DNA of 64,000 bases from an uncultured Flavobacteriales bacterium (GTDB taxonomy: Bacteria; Bacteroidota; Bacteroidia; Flavobacteriales_D; Parvicellaceae), in contig CALSPA010000003.1 in NCBI GenBank assembly GCA_943788115.1, forward strand, positions 62,001-126,000, read 5' to 3'. Below, in pieces: positions 10,111 through 18,635 of the stretch. The notes beneath the pieces were generated by a model that worked only from the letters and a program-made list of their open reading frames with translations, did not search any database and was not told the DNA's origin. Both the position numbers and the translations under genes were made by a program. Position 1 is the stretch's first letter, and every line of letters begins with the position of its first letter.

Positions 10111-10587
10111 TTATTTAAATGTAATTACTACTTTTGTTTCTTTTATATCTTCAAATTCAATTTCACTTGTTTTGGAAACCAATACTTGTTTTTTTCTTCC
10201 TTCAATACGCTCTTTTTCTTCCCATTCTAAAACAATTGTCTTTTCAGAAACACTCTTCAATACTCCTTCTTGACTTCCGTGAGAATTAAGGACAACCTTA
10301 ACCGATCTTCCTATATTTTTTTCATATTGTTGTTTCACCTTAAAAGGCTGATCTAAACCTGGAGAACTCACTTTTAATTCAAAGTCAGTTTCCTCTCTAT
10401 CTAAATTGTGTTCAATGTTTCTACTTACAGAAATACAATCATTAACAGACACGCTATTTTTAATTCCATCAATTTCAACTACAATTGAATTTTTTGGACT
10501 AATTAAAACATCAACTAAATAACAACCATTATCAAGCTCATCTATTCGCTCCTGTGCTAATTCTATTACTTTCTTTTTACTTATCAT
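10111..10587 (-). CDS. rimP: Ribosome maturation factor RimP
   Basis: Needed for late maturation of the 30S subunit. The ATG at 10587 gives 158 residues; a GTG two codons upstream (10593) is also in frame but less likely. The family pattern is visible: N-terminal alpha/beta domain with VEIDG, the SVNDCISVSRNIEHNLD helix and VSSPGLDQPF, then a C-terminal SH3-like barrel. It is the first gene of the rimP-nusA-infB operon. A 10-bp stem-loop ends 9 nt upstream of the ATG, so expression may be controlled by leader structure. Confidence 0.95.
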   Translation of the reverse strand: MISKKKVIELAQERIDELDNGCYLVDVLISPKNSIVVEIDGIKNSVSVNDCISVSRNIEHNLDREETDFELKVSSPGLDQPFKVKQQYEKNIGRSVKVVLNSHGSQEGVLKSVSEKTIVLEWEEKERIEGRKKQVLVSKTSEIEFEDIKETKVVITFK

Positions 10588-10596
10588 TGACACAAA

Positions 10597-10620
10597 AAGA
10601 GGGGACTTTCGTCCCCTCTT
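10597..10620 (-). promoter_or_regulatory. Terminator-like hairpin in the rimP leader
   Basis: A perfect 10-bp inverted repeat, AAGAGGGGAC at 10597-10606 and GTCCCCTCTT at 10611-10620, with a 4-base loop. In the minus-strand RNA the loop is GAAA, a GNRA tetraloop closed by C-G, and the stem runs into a short U tract (CUCUUUUUG) that ends next to the rimP start. On the plus strand it is also followed by a T-rich run. No gene lies upstream in either direction that would need a terminator here, so an attenuator or a translation-blocking leader structure of the rimP-nusA-infB operon is the best reading. A weak -7-like TATATTCG lies at 10654-10647 (minus) with no good -33 element. Confidence 0.6.
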
Positions 10621-10726
10621 ATTTTTTCTTTCTATTTAAATCATTGCGAATATACATAATTTTAACAAACCCTCGTGCCTAAGCGTAAATAAATTATGTT
10701 TCTATTTTATTTATTTAGGAAAAAAC

Positions 10727-11827
10727 ATGACGGATATAATACAACAAATTGCTCTTTTAAAGGTCAAAGGCTTAGGTCCTTATAACTGCAGAAAACTAAT
10801 TTCGGATTTTAATGGTCCTCAACAGCTATTTGAGGGAAAACTAAGATTATTTAGTGCTAAATATGAAAAGAGGGGCTTAGAAATATATAGAAAAATTCAA
10901 TTGGCTAAAAAAGAACTGATAAATGCTGAAAAAATCTTTTTTGAGTGTGAGTTAAACAACATTAAAATTTGTTCTTACTATGATAAGAGCTATCCAAAGC
11001 AATTAAAAGAATGCCATGATGCTCCACAATTAATTTTTTATTCTGGGAAAAACACATTTAATAGTTCTCCATTAATTTCAATTGTTGGAACACGAGATTG
11101 CTCCGATTATGGACTTAGATTAGTAAAAGAAATATGTGCCAACTTAAAAAATTTCAATGTAACTATTGTTAGTGGTCTAGCAAAAGGTATAGATTATTCG
11201 GCCCATTACAATGCAATAAAAAATAATTTAATTACATATGCTATTTTAGGTCATGGGCACAAACACATATACCCAAAGTGTCATTCAGACATGTTCAACT
11301 TAATTAAAGAAAATGGCAAATTAATTAGTGAATTTGAACCCAGCACAATTCCGACAAAATTTAATTTCCCAAAAAGAAATAGAATTATTGCAGGAATAGC
11401 AGACGCAACTTTAGTTGTAGAATCGAAAGAAAGAGGAGGCAGTTTAATTACTGCAAGAATTGCGAACTCTTACAACAAAGATGTTTTTGCAATTCCAGGA
11501 AAGGTCGATTCAGCAAACTCTAAAGGGTGTAACAAATTAATAAGTAATAATGAAGCCCTCTTAATTAATTCATCATCTGAAATAATTAAGCTGATGGAAC
11601 TTAAAAAGAAAGCAGTGACTAACCAAGTTGTTACAATTCCAGAAGGCCTTAATAAAACTGAAGAAAAAGTAATGCATAAAATAATAAGCTATCCGAATTA
11701 CAATACTGATGAAATATCGACTTTATTGTCTATGAATAGCCACGAATTACAAAGTCAACTAACTACATTGGAACTTAAAGGCGCAATAAAACTTCTTTTT
11801 GGAAAAAAAATTAAGATCTTAAATTAG
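10727..11827 (+). CDS. dprA: DNA-processing protein DprA
   Basis: Binds incoming single-stranded DNA and loads RecA during natural transformation. 366 residues. An N-terminal helix-hairpin-helix/SAM-like region (residues 1-80) is followed by the Rossmann-like DprA domain with SIVGTRDCSDYG, VSGLAKGIDYSAHY, the FPKRNRIIAGIADATLVVES block, the GSLITARIA stretch and FAIPGKVDSANSKGCN. A C-terminal winged-helix DML1-like domain lies at about 305-365. It is divergent from rimP and followed after 34 bp by an FtsX-type permease gene. Confidence 0.97.
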   Translation: MTDIIQQIALLKVKGLGPYNCRKLISDFNGPQQLFEGKLRLFSAKYEKRGLEIYRKIQLAKKELINAEKIFFECELNNIKICSYYDKSYPKQLKECHDAPQLIFYSGKNTFNSSPLISIVGTRDCSDYGLRLVKEICANLKNFNVTIVSGLAKGIDYSAHYNAIKNNLITYAILGHGHKHIYPKCHSDMFNLIKENGKLISEFEPSTIPTKFNFPKRNRIIAGIADATLVVESKERGGSLITARIANSYNKDVFAIPGKVDSANSKGCNKLISNNEALLINSSSEIIKLMELKKKAVTNQVVTIPEGLNKTEEKVMHKIISYPNYNTDEISTLLSMNSHELQSQLTTLELKGAIKLLFGKKIKILN

Positions 11828-11861
11828 ATTTCAAATTACAATACCTACTTTAGAAGTCATT

Positions 11862-13085
11862 GTGAACTTTCCAAACTTTATAGCCAAACGATATCTTTTC
11901 TCTAAGAAGTCTAAAAGTATTATAAACATAATCTCTTTGATTTCTATTATCGGGGTTTTTGTAAGCTCTACAGCTATGATTATCGTGCTAAGCGGGTTTA
12001 ATGGGATTGAAAAACTTGTCGAAAATATTTACAGCAAACACGAGGCAGATATTGTAATTTCTCCTAAAATCGGAAAAACATTCTATGAAACTGATAGCAT
12101 TATTAATGCTCTTAACTCTTATTCTGAAATAAAAAACTATTCTAAAATTATTGAAGAAGTAACCATGATTAAACATGGGGAAAAGTGGACCACCGCAATT
12201 ATGAAAGGTGTTGAAAAGCCTTATGTAAAAATTTCCAAACTAGAATCATCTATTATTGAAGGCAATTGTAACCTGTGGAAAAACAGCTCTCATAATTCAA
12301 TTATAGGAGTAGGTTTACAAAATCAAATTCAAGTTTCTTCTGATAGCAGGTTCAATAATGAAGTAATTATTTACGGGCTATTAAGAGAAGAAAAAATATC
12401 TAGAACAAATAAAAGTGTCTTTAAACCTGCAAAAATTAATGTGACTGGTATTTTTAATATCACCCCTGAATTTGATGAAAAGTACATAATTGTTCCAATT
12501 AATTTTGCTCGAAACCTTTTAAACTATGAAAATGAAATTAACTCAATTGAAATTGAGCTTAATTCAGGAATAGATCCACTTTCATTTAAAAACAAATTAG
12601 CAACTGTTTTAGGTGACAAGTACAACTATGAGACCCAATACGAAAAAAACGAGCTTATTTATAAAACAAATGCGGCAGAGAAATGGATGGTATTTATGAT
12701 CTTAATATTTATATTCATTCTATCTACCTTTAACATCATTGCATCTCTTACTATGCTGATATTAGACAAAAAGAAGGATATTTCTACTTTAATTTCTTTA
12801 GGTGCTACTCCGAATTTAATAAAATCAATATTTTTTAGAGAAGGATTTTATATTAACATTCTGGGAGGTGGTTTAGGCTTGACTATAGGAGCATTACTTT
12901 GTTTAGTTCAAGCTAAGTTCAAAATAATTAAACTAGAAAACTCTGTAATTGATCACTGGCCTGTGGTTGTAGAGTTATGGGACCTTTTAGCTATTCTATT
13001 TATTTTAATTTTTATTGGAGTTATATCATCTTATTTACCAACTGCATTTATCATTAAAAGACACTTTAAATCTTATTTCAATTAA
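11862..13085 (+). CDS. FtsX/LolC-family ABC transporter permease
   Basis: 407 residues, four transmembrane helices in the MacB/FtsX arrangement: one N-terminal (about 22-44, IINIISLISIIGVFVSSTAMIIVLSGF), a long periplasmic domain (about 50-265), and three C-terminal helices (about 272-300, 320-345, 370-395). This matches Bacteroidota proteins annotated as LolC/LolE-like lipoprotein-releasing permeases; the ATPase partner is not adjacent. The start is GTG, supported because the family begins with FPxFIAKRYLF. The stop lies 1 bp from the stop of the convergent hemolysin-type gene. Confidence 0.85.
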   Translation: MNFPNFIAKRYLFSKKSKSIINIISLISIIGVFVSSTAMIIVLSGFNGIEKLVENIYSKHEADIVISPKIGKTFYETDSIINALNSYSEIKNYSKIIEEVTMIKHGEKWTTAIMKGVEKPYVKISKLESSIIEGNCNLWKNSSHNSIIGVGLQNQIQVSSDSRFNNEVIIYGLLREEKISRTNKSVFKPAKINVTGIFNITPEFDEKYIIVPINFARNLLNYENEINSIEIELNSGIDPLSFKNKLATVLGDKYNYETQYEKNELIYKTNAAEKWMVFMILIFIFILSTFNIIASLTMLILDKKKDISTLISLGATPNLIKSIFFREGFYINILGGGLGLTIGALLCLVQAKFKIIKLENSVIDHWPVVVELWDLLAILFILIFIGVISSYLPTAFIIKRHFKSYFN

Positions 13086-13086
13086 A

Positions 13087-14391
13087 TTACTTGATAATAG
13101 AATTTACAACAAGGAAAGTAACCCATTCAATTCTAGTTTCTGAAACTTCTTTTATTAAAATTTTATACTTTCCAATAGAAATTAAATCTCCTTTTTTTGG
13201 AATTGTTTCCTTGTAATGAATTATTAACCCCCCAATGGTTTCATACTCTTCTTTTTCTGGAATTTCTAATCTGTACTTTTCATTGATGAAATCTATTTCA
13301 GTTCTTCCAGAAAATTCAAATTCGAACTCAGAAATTTGACGATGATCTTCATCTTTCTGATCGTGTTCATCATCAATTTCTCCAAAGATTTCTTCAATTA
13401 CATCCTCCATAGTTACCATTCCTGAGGTGCCTCCAAATTCATCAACTACAATTGCAATGCTTCTATTTTTTTTAATAAATTCTTCCAAAATTTTATTGGC
13501 AGTAATACTCTCAGGAATTATGCTAATTGGAAGAAGGATGGATTTAATATGATCAGGTTTTTTAAAGAGCTCTAGACAATGAACAAAGCCGATAATATTA
13601 TCAATATTGTCTCTATAAATTAATATTTTAGACAACCCTGTTTCGATAAATTTATTCTTTAATTCTGATATGTTTTCCTCTATTTCAAATGCAACGATTT
13701 CATTTCTAGGAATCATACAATCACGTGCAATAACTTCTGAAAATCCTAGAGCATTATGGAAAATTTTAACTTCATTTTCAAGCTCTTTCACATCAACAAT
13801 TTCTTTCGTTAACTCATCCAAATAATTATCTAAATCTATTTTTTCAAATGCAACTTTATCGTTTTTATCTAATTTATCCTTAATAAAAAAGAACATCAAT
13901 CCCTCTGCAATTCCAATGACTATAATTGTAGGCAACCATAGAATGCTGTAGATTAATATTAACGGAACTGCCAAAAAACTAAGAGTTCCGTTTGGATTCA
14001 TTCTGAACAATGCTTTTGGAAGAAATTCTGCAAAAATTAAAATGAATATTGTAGAAATTAAGGTTTGAACGAAAAGTACTAATGCTGCTGAATCCATCCA
14101 ACTTATCTTTACAAATAAATCTTCAATAAATGGTTTGAGAATAAACCCCATAAACCATGAATAAACTACCATCGAGATGTTATTACCCAATAACATTGAT
14201 CCAATAAACCATTCTGGTTTTTTAGCAAAGTAAGCTAATAGTTTAGCTTTATAACCTCCTGTTTTATTATCTAGCTCAATTTTTAATCGATTTGCTGAAA
14301 TAAAAGCAATTTCCATACCAGAGAAAAAAGCAGAAAAAATTAGCGCAATTATAATAATTAATGAAATAGGTAAAAGCATTTCAACATCCAT
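13087..14391 (-). CDS. CNNM/CorC-type hemolysin family protein with CBS domains
   Basis: Integral membrane protein of the DUF21-CBS-CorC family, members of which are linked to Mg/Co homeostasis; the ion here is unknown. From the ATG at 14391 it has 434 residues; a TTG three codons earlier is possible. It has an N-terminal CNNM/DUF21 domain with about four membrane segments (SAFFSGMEIAFISANRLKI opening), a CBS pair at about 200-330 (ending VVDEFGGTSGMVTMEDVIEEIFGEI), and a C-terminal transporter-associated domain (about 350-430). It is related to GldE, but it sits in a coaX-lptC cluster rather than next to gldD, so I do not name it gldE. Confidence 0.9.
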   Translation of the reverse strand: MDVEMLLPISLIIIIALIFSAFFSGMEIAFISANRLKIELDNKTGGYKAKLLAYFAKKPEWFIGSMLLGNNISMVVYSWFMGFILKPFIEDLFVKISWMDSAALVLFVQTLISTIFILIFAEFLPKALFRMNPNGTLSFLAVPLILIYSILWLPTIIVIGIAEGLMFFFIKDKLDKNDKVAFEKIDLDNYLDELTKEIVDVKELENEVKIFHNALGFSEVIARDCMIPRNEIVAFEIEENISELKNKFIETGLSKILIYRDNIDNIIGFVHCLELFKKPDHIKSILLPISIIPESITANKILEEFIKKNRSIAIVVDEFGGTSGMVTMEDVIEEIFGEIDDEHDQKDEDHRQISEFEFEFSGRTEIDFINEKYRLEIPEKEEYETIGGLIIHYKETIPKKGDLISIGKYKILIKEVSETRIEWVTFLVVNSIIK

Positions 14392-14417
14392 GTGAAACAA
14401 AGATAAAATCTATTTAA

Positions 14418-14642
14418 TTAGTTAGCGGATTGATCTAATTTTATTCTAAGACCCCTTTTTATCAAGAAAACCCCCCATGCTAATCCAGATAATAGAAAAT
14501 ATGACAATACTCCTTCCCATTTGTCAACAAAGCCAATTACTAAAGAAGATGCTGTTGCTAAAATTGCCACGTAAAACCATACCTTTTCCATGAACTTTTG
14601 CCATTTTCTTATGTTATTAATCGATGATTTTTGATTCTTCAT
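14418..14642 (-). CDS. Small two-helix membrane protein, unknown function
   Basis: 74 residues with two predicted membrane helices (about 22-40, VWFYVAILATASSLVIGF, and about 45-63, GVLSYFLLSGLAWGVFLI) and a basic C-terminal tail. From the first ATG it overlaps the lptC end by 26 bp. A start at the internal ATG (14594) would remove the overlap and keep both helices. It lies between lptC and the CorC-type gene in a minus-strand operon. No family recognised. Confidence 0.65.
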   Translation of the reverse strand: MKNQKSSINNIRKWQKFMEKVWFYVAILATASSLVIGFVDKWEGVLSYFLLSGLAWGVFLIKRGLRIKLDQSAN

Positions 14643-15180
14643 AATTAATATGACTGTTTTTAATATTTAATAATCGATAAAAAGTAAAATTACTATTTGC
14701 CACTAATTCATTGCCTAAAATTACACCATTTTGTGATGAAACTTTAACTGGCCTATTTGTATAAATACTATCCTTTTGAAAATAGATATTTAGTAAGTCT
14801 GTAAATAAAGTGTCTCTATTTTTATTGTAAAAGACTACGTTTTCTTTTACAACCATGAATTGATCTTTTGTATAAAGTTTACCATAATCAGCAATAAGAA
14901 CGGATTCAATATTTTCTAAAGAATCGTAAAAAGTAAGCTCCATTCCCGTTGGACACTCTAAAGTCATTTCTTTTTCATCATCAAACCTGTGAACTTCGGG
15001 ACTAATTAAACGCATTTTAGAATTCCCCATATCTGAATAGTACATAGTAACACCATTTGTTACTTCGACTGGAGATGAGTAATCTGACGACAAGTTTTTA
15101 ATCTGTTCTACAGATGAAGAACAACCATAGGCTAAAAAACTAATAATAAAAAGTGTGGAAATTCTTAAATAGGAAAGCAT
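14617..15180 (-). CDS. lptC: LPS export periplasmic protein LptC
   Basis: Inner-membrane-anchored component of the Lpt bridge that passes LPS from the LptBFG transporter towards LptA/LptD. 187 residues. The first 20 residues form a lipoprotein-type signal (FIISFLAYGC), unlike the plain membrane helix of the proteobacterial LptC but usual in Bacteroidota. The rest is beta-rich with the family's repeated strands (GVTMYYSDMGNSKMRLISPEV, VFYNKNRDTLFTDLL). It sits 2 bp after the tetratricopeptide-like gene in the cluster starting with coaX. lptB is elsewhere, at 33589. Confidence 0.85.
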   Translation of the reverse strand: MLSYLRISTLFIISFLAYGCSSSVEQIKNLSSDYSSPVEVTNGVTMYYSDMGNSKMRLISPEVHRFDDEKEMTLECPTGMELTFYDSLENIESVLIADYGKLYTKDQFMVVKENVVFYNKNRDTLFTDLLNIYFQKDSIYTNRPVKVSSQNGVILGNELVANSNFTFYRLLNIKNSHINYEESKIID

Positions 15181-15182
15181 TA

Positions 15183-16478
15183 CTAATCTCTTGTTCGAAG
15201 CTTAACAGTGGCATTCCAACATTCAACTTTCTGGTCTGAACCGTTAACAACATCGAGCATAATTAAATCTTTTTTCGGAAGTAAAGATCCAGTCCAAGAA
15301 TTTACTGTGGCAGAACCTATTTTACCACAAGACTTTTCAGCATAATTTAATGCTAAACAGTAAACAAGACTTCTCTCTAATGCAGATGTTCCGCATGAAT
15401 TTGCGCTAGCGGCAATAGCTCTTGCTTTCTTTTCATTTGCCACACAATTATCAGAAATTGAATTGGTAATTTTATATGCTTCTTTATAACTTTTTCTTTT
15501 CAAAGCAATATCATAAAGCATTGTGTAGCACTTTTGTTTGTTTGCATCATCATTCGAAATTGTTAATGCTCTTTGAAAACGATCTTTAGATTTTGTGTAA
15601 TCTCCTCTTTTGTAATCAGCTAAAGCAGCGTTAATTAAATCTTTATCATTAGGAGGGTTATTTGGATCGTTAAGAACTTTATCTAATAAACTCAAATAAA
15701 AATCTGAATCTGTACATTTTTTAGCGCTCAACATACCAAAAACTTTTCTTGTTAATGACATATCTTCAGGAGATGCAGCTACTTTCTTAGCATAAATTTC
15801 TTCTAGTTTATCACAAGATGCACATGGAGCAATACTTTGATCAAGGAAACCAAGCACAGCTGTAAACTTTTCAGCTTTTAAACCTGCTTTAATGTTGTTG
15901 TCACATAAATCAGACATTTGTTCAAAATCAGTTAAAAACGCATCGCAGTCTATTTTCTTATTATTAAACATGTAAATGGCTGAATAAAAGAATAACTTAA
16001 CATTACTGTAAGACAATGAAGCTGGGTTTGAGGCATACACTTCATGAAATAGAGCATACGATTGTTCATATTTCAAACTAGGTATTAATTTCATTATATC
16101 TCCAGCCGATTTCAATTTTATCTCATCACAATTCCCATAATTTTCAATCCATAAATCATAAATAGTAAAAAGTGAATCTACATAAACACTTAAATTAGGA
16201 TCTTTTGCTTTTGCTCTCTCAGAAGCTATTTTTCTATATATGTATGTACCGTTCTTGTACAAGTTGGTCTTATACTGTGGGCAATAAGCTTGAGCTTTCC
16301 ACCAAGATTTTGAAGCATCATTCCAATTTTTTTGCTTTAAGAACTCAGTATACAGAGAAACATTTGTTCTGCAACTTACACTATCACTTCCCCAATTAGG
16401 CTGTTTTTGAACTGCACAATCTTGAGCAGAAATGAAACTTGAAACTAAAAGGGATATTATTAAAATTATTTTACTCAT
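15183..16478 (-). CDS. Secreted tetratricopeptide-like repeat protein
   Basis: 431 residues from the ATG at 16478, which places a clean signal peptide (MSKIILIISLLVSSFISAQ) at the N-terminus. An in-frame ATG at 16526 would give an odd 16-residue extension overlapping the upstream gene. The mature part is helical, with tetratricopeptide-like segments, clearest near residues 290-370 (ALADYKRGDYTKSKDRFQRAL, then KRKSYKEAYKITNSI). It is rich in cysteine, including CASCDKLEEIYAKK and a C-terminal RSLVYCLALNYAEKSCG. Probably periplasmic. It lies 4 bp after an outer-membrane protein gene and 2 bp before lptC, so a role in envelope assembly is plausible. Confidence 0.82.
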   Translation of the reverse strand: MSKIILIISLLVSSFISAQDCAVQKQPNWGSDSVSCRTNVSLYTEFLKQKNWNDASKSWWKAQAYCPQYKTNLYKNGTYIYRKIASERAKAKDPNLSVYVDSLFTIYDLWIENYGNCDEIKLKSAGDIMKLIPSLKYEQSYALFHEVYASNPASLSYSNVKLFFYSAIYMFNNKKIDCDAFLTDFEQMSDLCDNNIKAGLKAEKFTAVLGFLDQSIAPCASCDKLEEIYAKKVAASPEDMSLTRKVFGMLSAKKCTDSDFYLSLLDKVLNDPNNPPNDKDLINAALADYKRGDYTKSKDRFQRALTISNDDANKQKCYTMLYDIALKRKSYKEAYKITNSISDNCVANEKKARAIAASANSCGTSALERSLVYCLALNYAEKSCGKIGSATVNSWTGSLLPKKDLIMLDVVNGSDQKVECWNATVKLRTRD

Positions 16479-16482
16479 CTTA

Positions 16483-17847
16483 TTAATCATATTTTCTTTT
16501 CTTAAACCATCTATCATACCTAGCATCTGGAGCTAAACTAAAACCTATAGAACATTTCAAATAATTATCTTCAATTAATCCATTATCTATTGTCCCTAGT
16601 TTACCAAATTCAAATCCTAAATTGATTCTAGATAATGATCTTGAACTTATTAATGGCATTGAAATTCCAAAATTCATGCCATAGTTAGTTAGTTGTTGAT
16701 CATTAATTACAATAAATGAATTCCCATAATTAAAACCTAGACTGTAAGTAGACTTCTGAAATGAGTTTTTATTTTTACTTGAGAAATCTAATGAGGGAGT
16801 AATTCTTGCACCAATCGAAAGCTGAGTCATTTGGGCCAAAGACTGGTAATCATTCACAACAACATCAAAATTTTCTTGATATAAATCCCAATTATAAATT
16901 GAATACTGAACACCTAAAGACCAAACATTTTTATCTTGCTTGTTTCTACCAATATTAGCTCCAATAGAAAACTTATCTGGGAAGGAAACTGTTCCATCTT
17001 CATCTTGGAAATAATCTAAGGTGTCTTTAGGAATTTCTTGAACAGAGAAATTGTAAGTAAATGAATAAGCATAGTAATCTCTTTTAGCATTAACAGAAGA
17101 TCCAAAAGTTTGGGCCGCTCCAAATTGCCAAAACCATTTGTCGTTTTCGGCTTTTCCTTTAATTTCTTGGAAATAATGTAATCCTGCATCAAAAGAAAAT
17201 CCACTTAAAGTCATTCTATTTTGAATTCTTGAGTTATAGAAAGAGCTTTCTTGAAAAATTACACTATTGTTTCTATCAATTGTTCCAAATAAATAAGAAC
17301 TATTAAATCCTAAAGAAAATCGAGTAGTGTCACCTCTATTCACAAAATCATGCCCAACACCTAATAGAATGCGATTAACGCTTCCATCTCCAGCATAGTT
17401 ATAGTTTAGAGTGTCTGTTCCTAAAAGCTCTGTAGAAGTTATATTATAACCAATAGTAGAGAAAGGCATAATACCTAAAGTAATTCCTGTTTTTTTTGAA
17501 ATAGGTAACCCAATTAACATGTTGTTTAAAGCAGAATTTGAACCACTGCTTGAATTCACATTTCCATCAACCTCAGATCTATAGGAAGAAATTTTAGCAG
17601 AAATTCCTAAGTCAAATAGAGGGTTGTTTTTCTTATATGCTGAGTATGTAGCCGGATTCGAAACATTTATGAATGAAAAGTCAGAAAAAGAAACACCGAT
17701 ACCTCCCATACTAGAATAATGGGCGGTAGACAAAGGAGTTAGTTCTCCTAGACCAAATCTTGTATAAGGTGATGTGTTTAAGTCTTGTCCAAACAGAACT
17801 AAACCTAATGTTAAAACAGACAATAATGTTCCCAGCTTACGATACAT
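16483..17847 (-). CDS. Outer-membrane beta-barrel protein of the coaX-lptC cluster
   Basis: 454 residues; signal peptide (LSVLTLGLVLFGQ) then the start LNTSPYTRFGLGELTPLST and SSMGGIGVSF, a pattern of Bacteroidota outer-membrane proteins distantly like FadL/PorV barrels. Alternating strands continue to the C-terminal strand (LKCSIGFSLAPD...). The substrate is unknown; there is no T9SS sorting domain. Its start overlaps the coaX end by 11 bp, and the TPR-like gene follows after 4 bp. Confidence 0.75.
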   Translation of the reverse strand: MYRKLGTLLSVLTLGLVLFGQDLNTSPYTRFGLGELTPLSTAHYSSMGGIGVSFSDFSFINVSNPATYSAYKKNNPLFDLGISAKISSYRSEVDGNVNSSSGSNSALNNMLIGLPISKKTGITLGIMPFSTIGYNITSTELLGTDTLNYNYAGDGSVNRILLGVGHDFVNRGDTTRFSLGFNSSYLFGTIDRNNSVIFQESSFYNSRIQNRMTLSGFSFDAGLHYFQEIKGKAENDKWFWQFGAAQTFGSSVNAKRDYYAYSFTYNFSVQEIPKDTLDYFQDEDGTVSFPDKFSIGANIGRNKQDKNVWSLGVQYSIYNWDLYQENFDVVVNDYQSLAQMTQLSIGARITPSLDFSSKNKNSFQKSTYSLGFNYGNSFIVINDQQLTNYGMNFGISMPLISSRSLSRINLGFEFGKLGTIDNGLIEDNYLKCSIGFSLAPDARYDRWFKKRKYD

Positions 17848-18556
17848 TCTCTTTTAAAATTCTATTTAAACCTAATAAGGTTATATAATCGTGTGCAAAT
17901 ATGCTACTTTTTTGGCGATCTACCATTGGATAAATGAATTCGGAGTCACCACCAGTCAAAAACACCTGTAATTCCGGATAATTATTTTTATAATTATTAA
18001 TCATTTCTTTAATTTCAGATGATAACCCGTTTACTATTCCCGAAAAAATAGATGATAAAGTTGAGTCTCCAACTAGTTTAGAAGAATTAAACTCTTCAAC
18101 TAACGGCAATTTGTCTGTAAAAGTATGTAATGCTTTTGCTCTCATTTTTAAACCAGGTGAAATTGAGCCCCCTAAATAGTTGTTTTCTGAATTTATCAGA
18201 TCAAATTTCAAACAAGTACCCGCATCAATAATTAAATTATTTCTATTAGGCGATATTGTAAAAGCTCCAATAGCATTTGCTAATCGATCATAACCGAGAG
18301 TATCTGGTGTGGTATAATTATTTTTAACAGGAATCTTTAAACCATTATTAAATAATACAATTGCTTTGTTTCTATTTAAAATCGAATGAACTTTATCATA
18401 AGTTTTAACTGAACATATAATTCCTTGACTGAAATCGCAGTTAACTATAAAGTTTTCAAGCTCATTAATTAAAACAGTATTTTTCTTTACTAAATCACCA
18501 TCTTTAAAAAAACCAATTTTAGCAGCTGTATTTCCAATGTCAACAACAATATTCAT
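17837..18556 (-). CDS. coaX: Type III pantothenate kinase
   Basis: Phosphorylates pantothenate in the first step of coenzyme A synthesis; cytoplasmic ASKHA-fold kinase not inhibited by CoA. 239 residues. Motifs: the phosphate loop VVDIGNTAAKIGFF at residues 4-17, PDTLGYDRLANAIGA, the DAGTCLKFDLI phosphate motif and GGSISPGLKMRAKALHTFTDKLP. It is the first gene of a six-gene minus-strand run. A -7 type box ends 5 nt before its ATG. Confidence 0.96.
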   Translation of the reverse strand: MNIVVDIGNTAAKIGFFKDGDLVKKNTVLINELENFIVNCDFSQGIICSVKTYDKVHSILNRNKAIVLFNNGLKIPVKNNYTTPDTLGYDRLANAIGAFTISPNRNNLIIDAGTCLKFDLINSENNYLGGSISPGLKMRAKALHTFTDKLPLVEEFNSSKLVGDSTLSSIFSGIVNGLSSEIKEMINNYKNNYPELQVFLTGGDSEFIYPMVDRQKSSIFAHDYITLLGLNRILKENVS

Positions 18557-18560
18557 TAAG

Positions 18561-18568
18561 CAAATATA
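18561..18568 (-). promoter_or_regulatory. Candidate -7 box of coaX, possible leaderless start
   Basis: Minus-strand TATATTTG, a perfect match to TAnnTTTG. The G at 18561 is 5 nt from the A of the coaX ATG at 18556, so transcription would begin at or one base before the start codon. The -33 position falls in the T tract of the hppA terminator and is not a good TTG. Confidence 0.4.
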
Positions 18569-18582
18569 TAAATGTATCTACA

Positions 18583-18609
18583 TAAAAAATCCGGCACTTA
18601 GGCCGGATT
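18583..18609 (-). terminator. Rho-independent terminator after hppA
   Basis: Stem AATCCGGC (18588-18595) and GCCGGATT (18602-18609) with a 6-base loop. On the minus strand it is followed by a run of six T. It lies 27 bp beyond the hppA stop and separates hppA from coaX. Confidence 0.85.
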
Positions 18610-18635
18610 AAGAAAACATTAATTGTTGAAAATAT

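Noticed and set aside
9875-10273. 132-residue plus-strand ORF across the nusA-rimP junction
   Set aside because: Ser/Phe-rich reverse image of two conserved genes, with no start context or recognisable domain.
13087-14391. gldE, gliding motility protein
   Set aside because: Same superfamily, but the neighbours are coaX/lptC, not gldD, and the N-terminal motif is the general hemolysin type.
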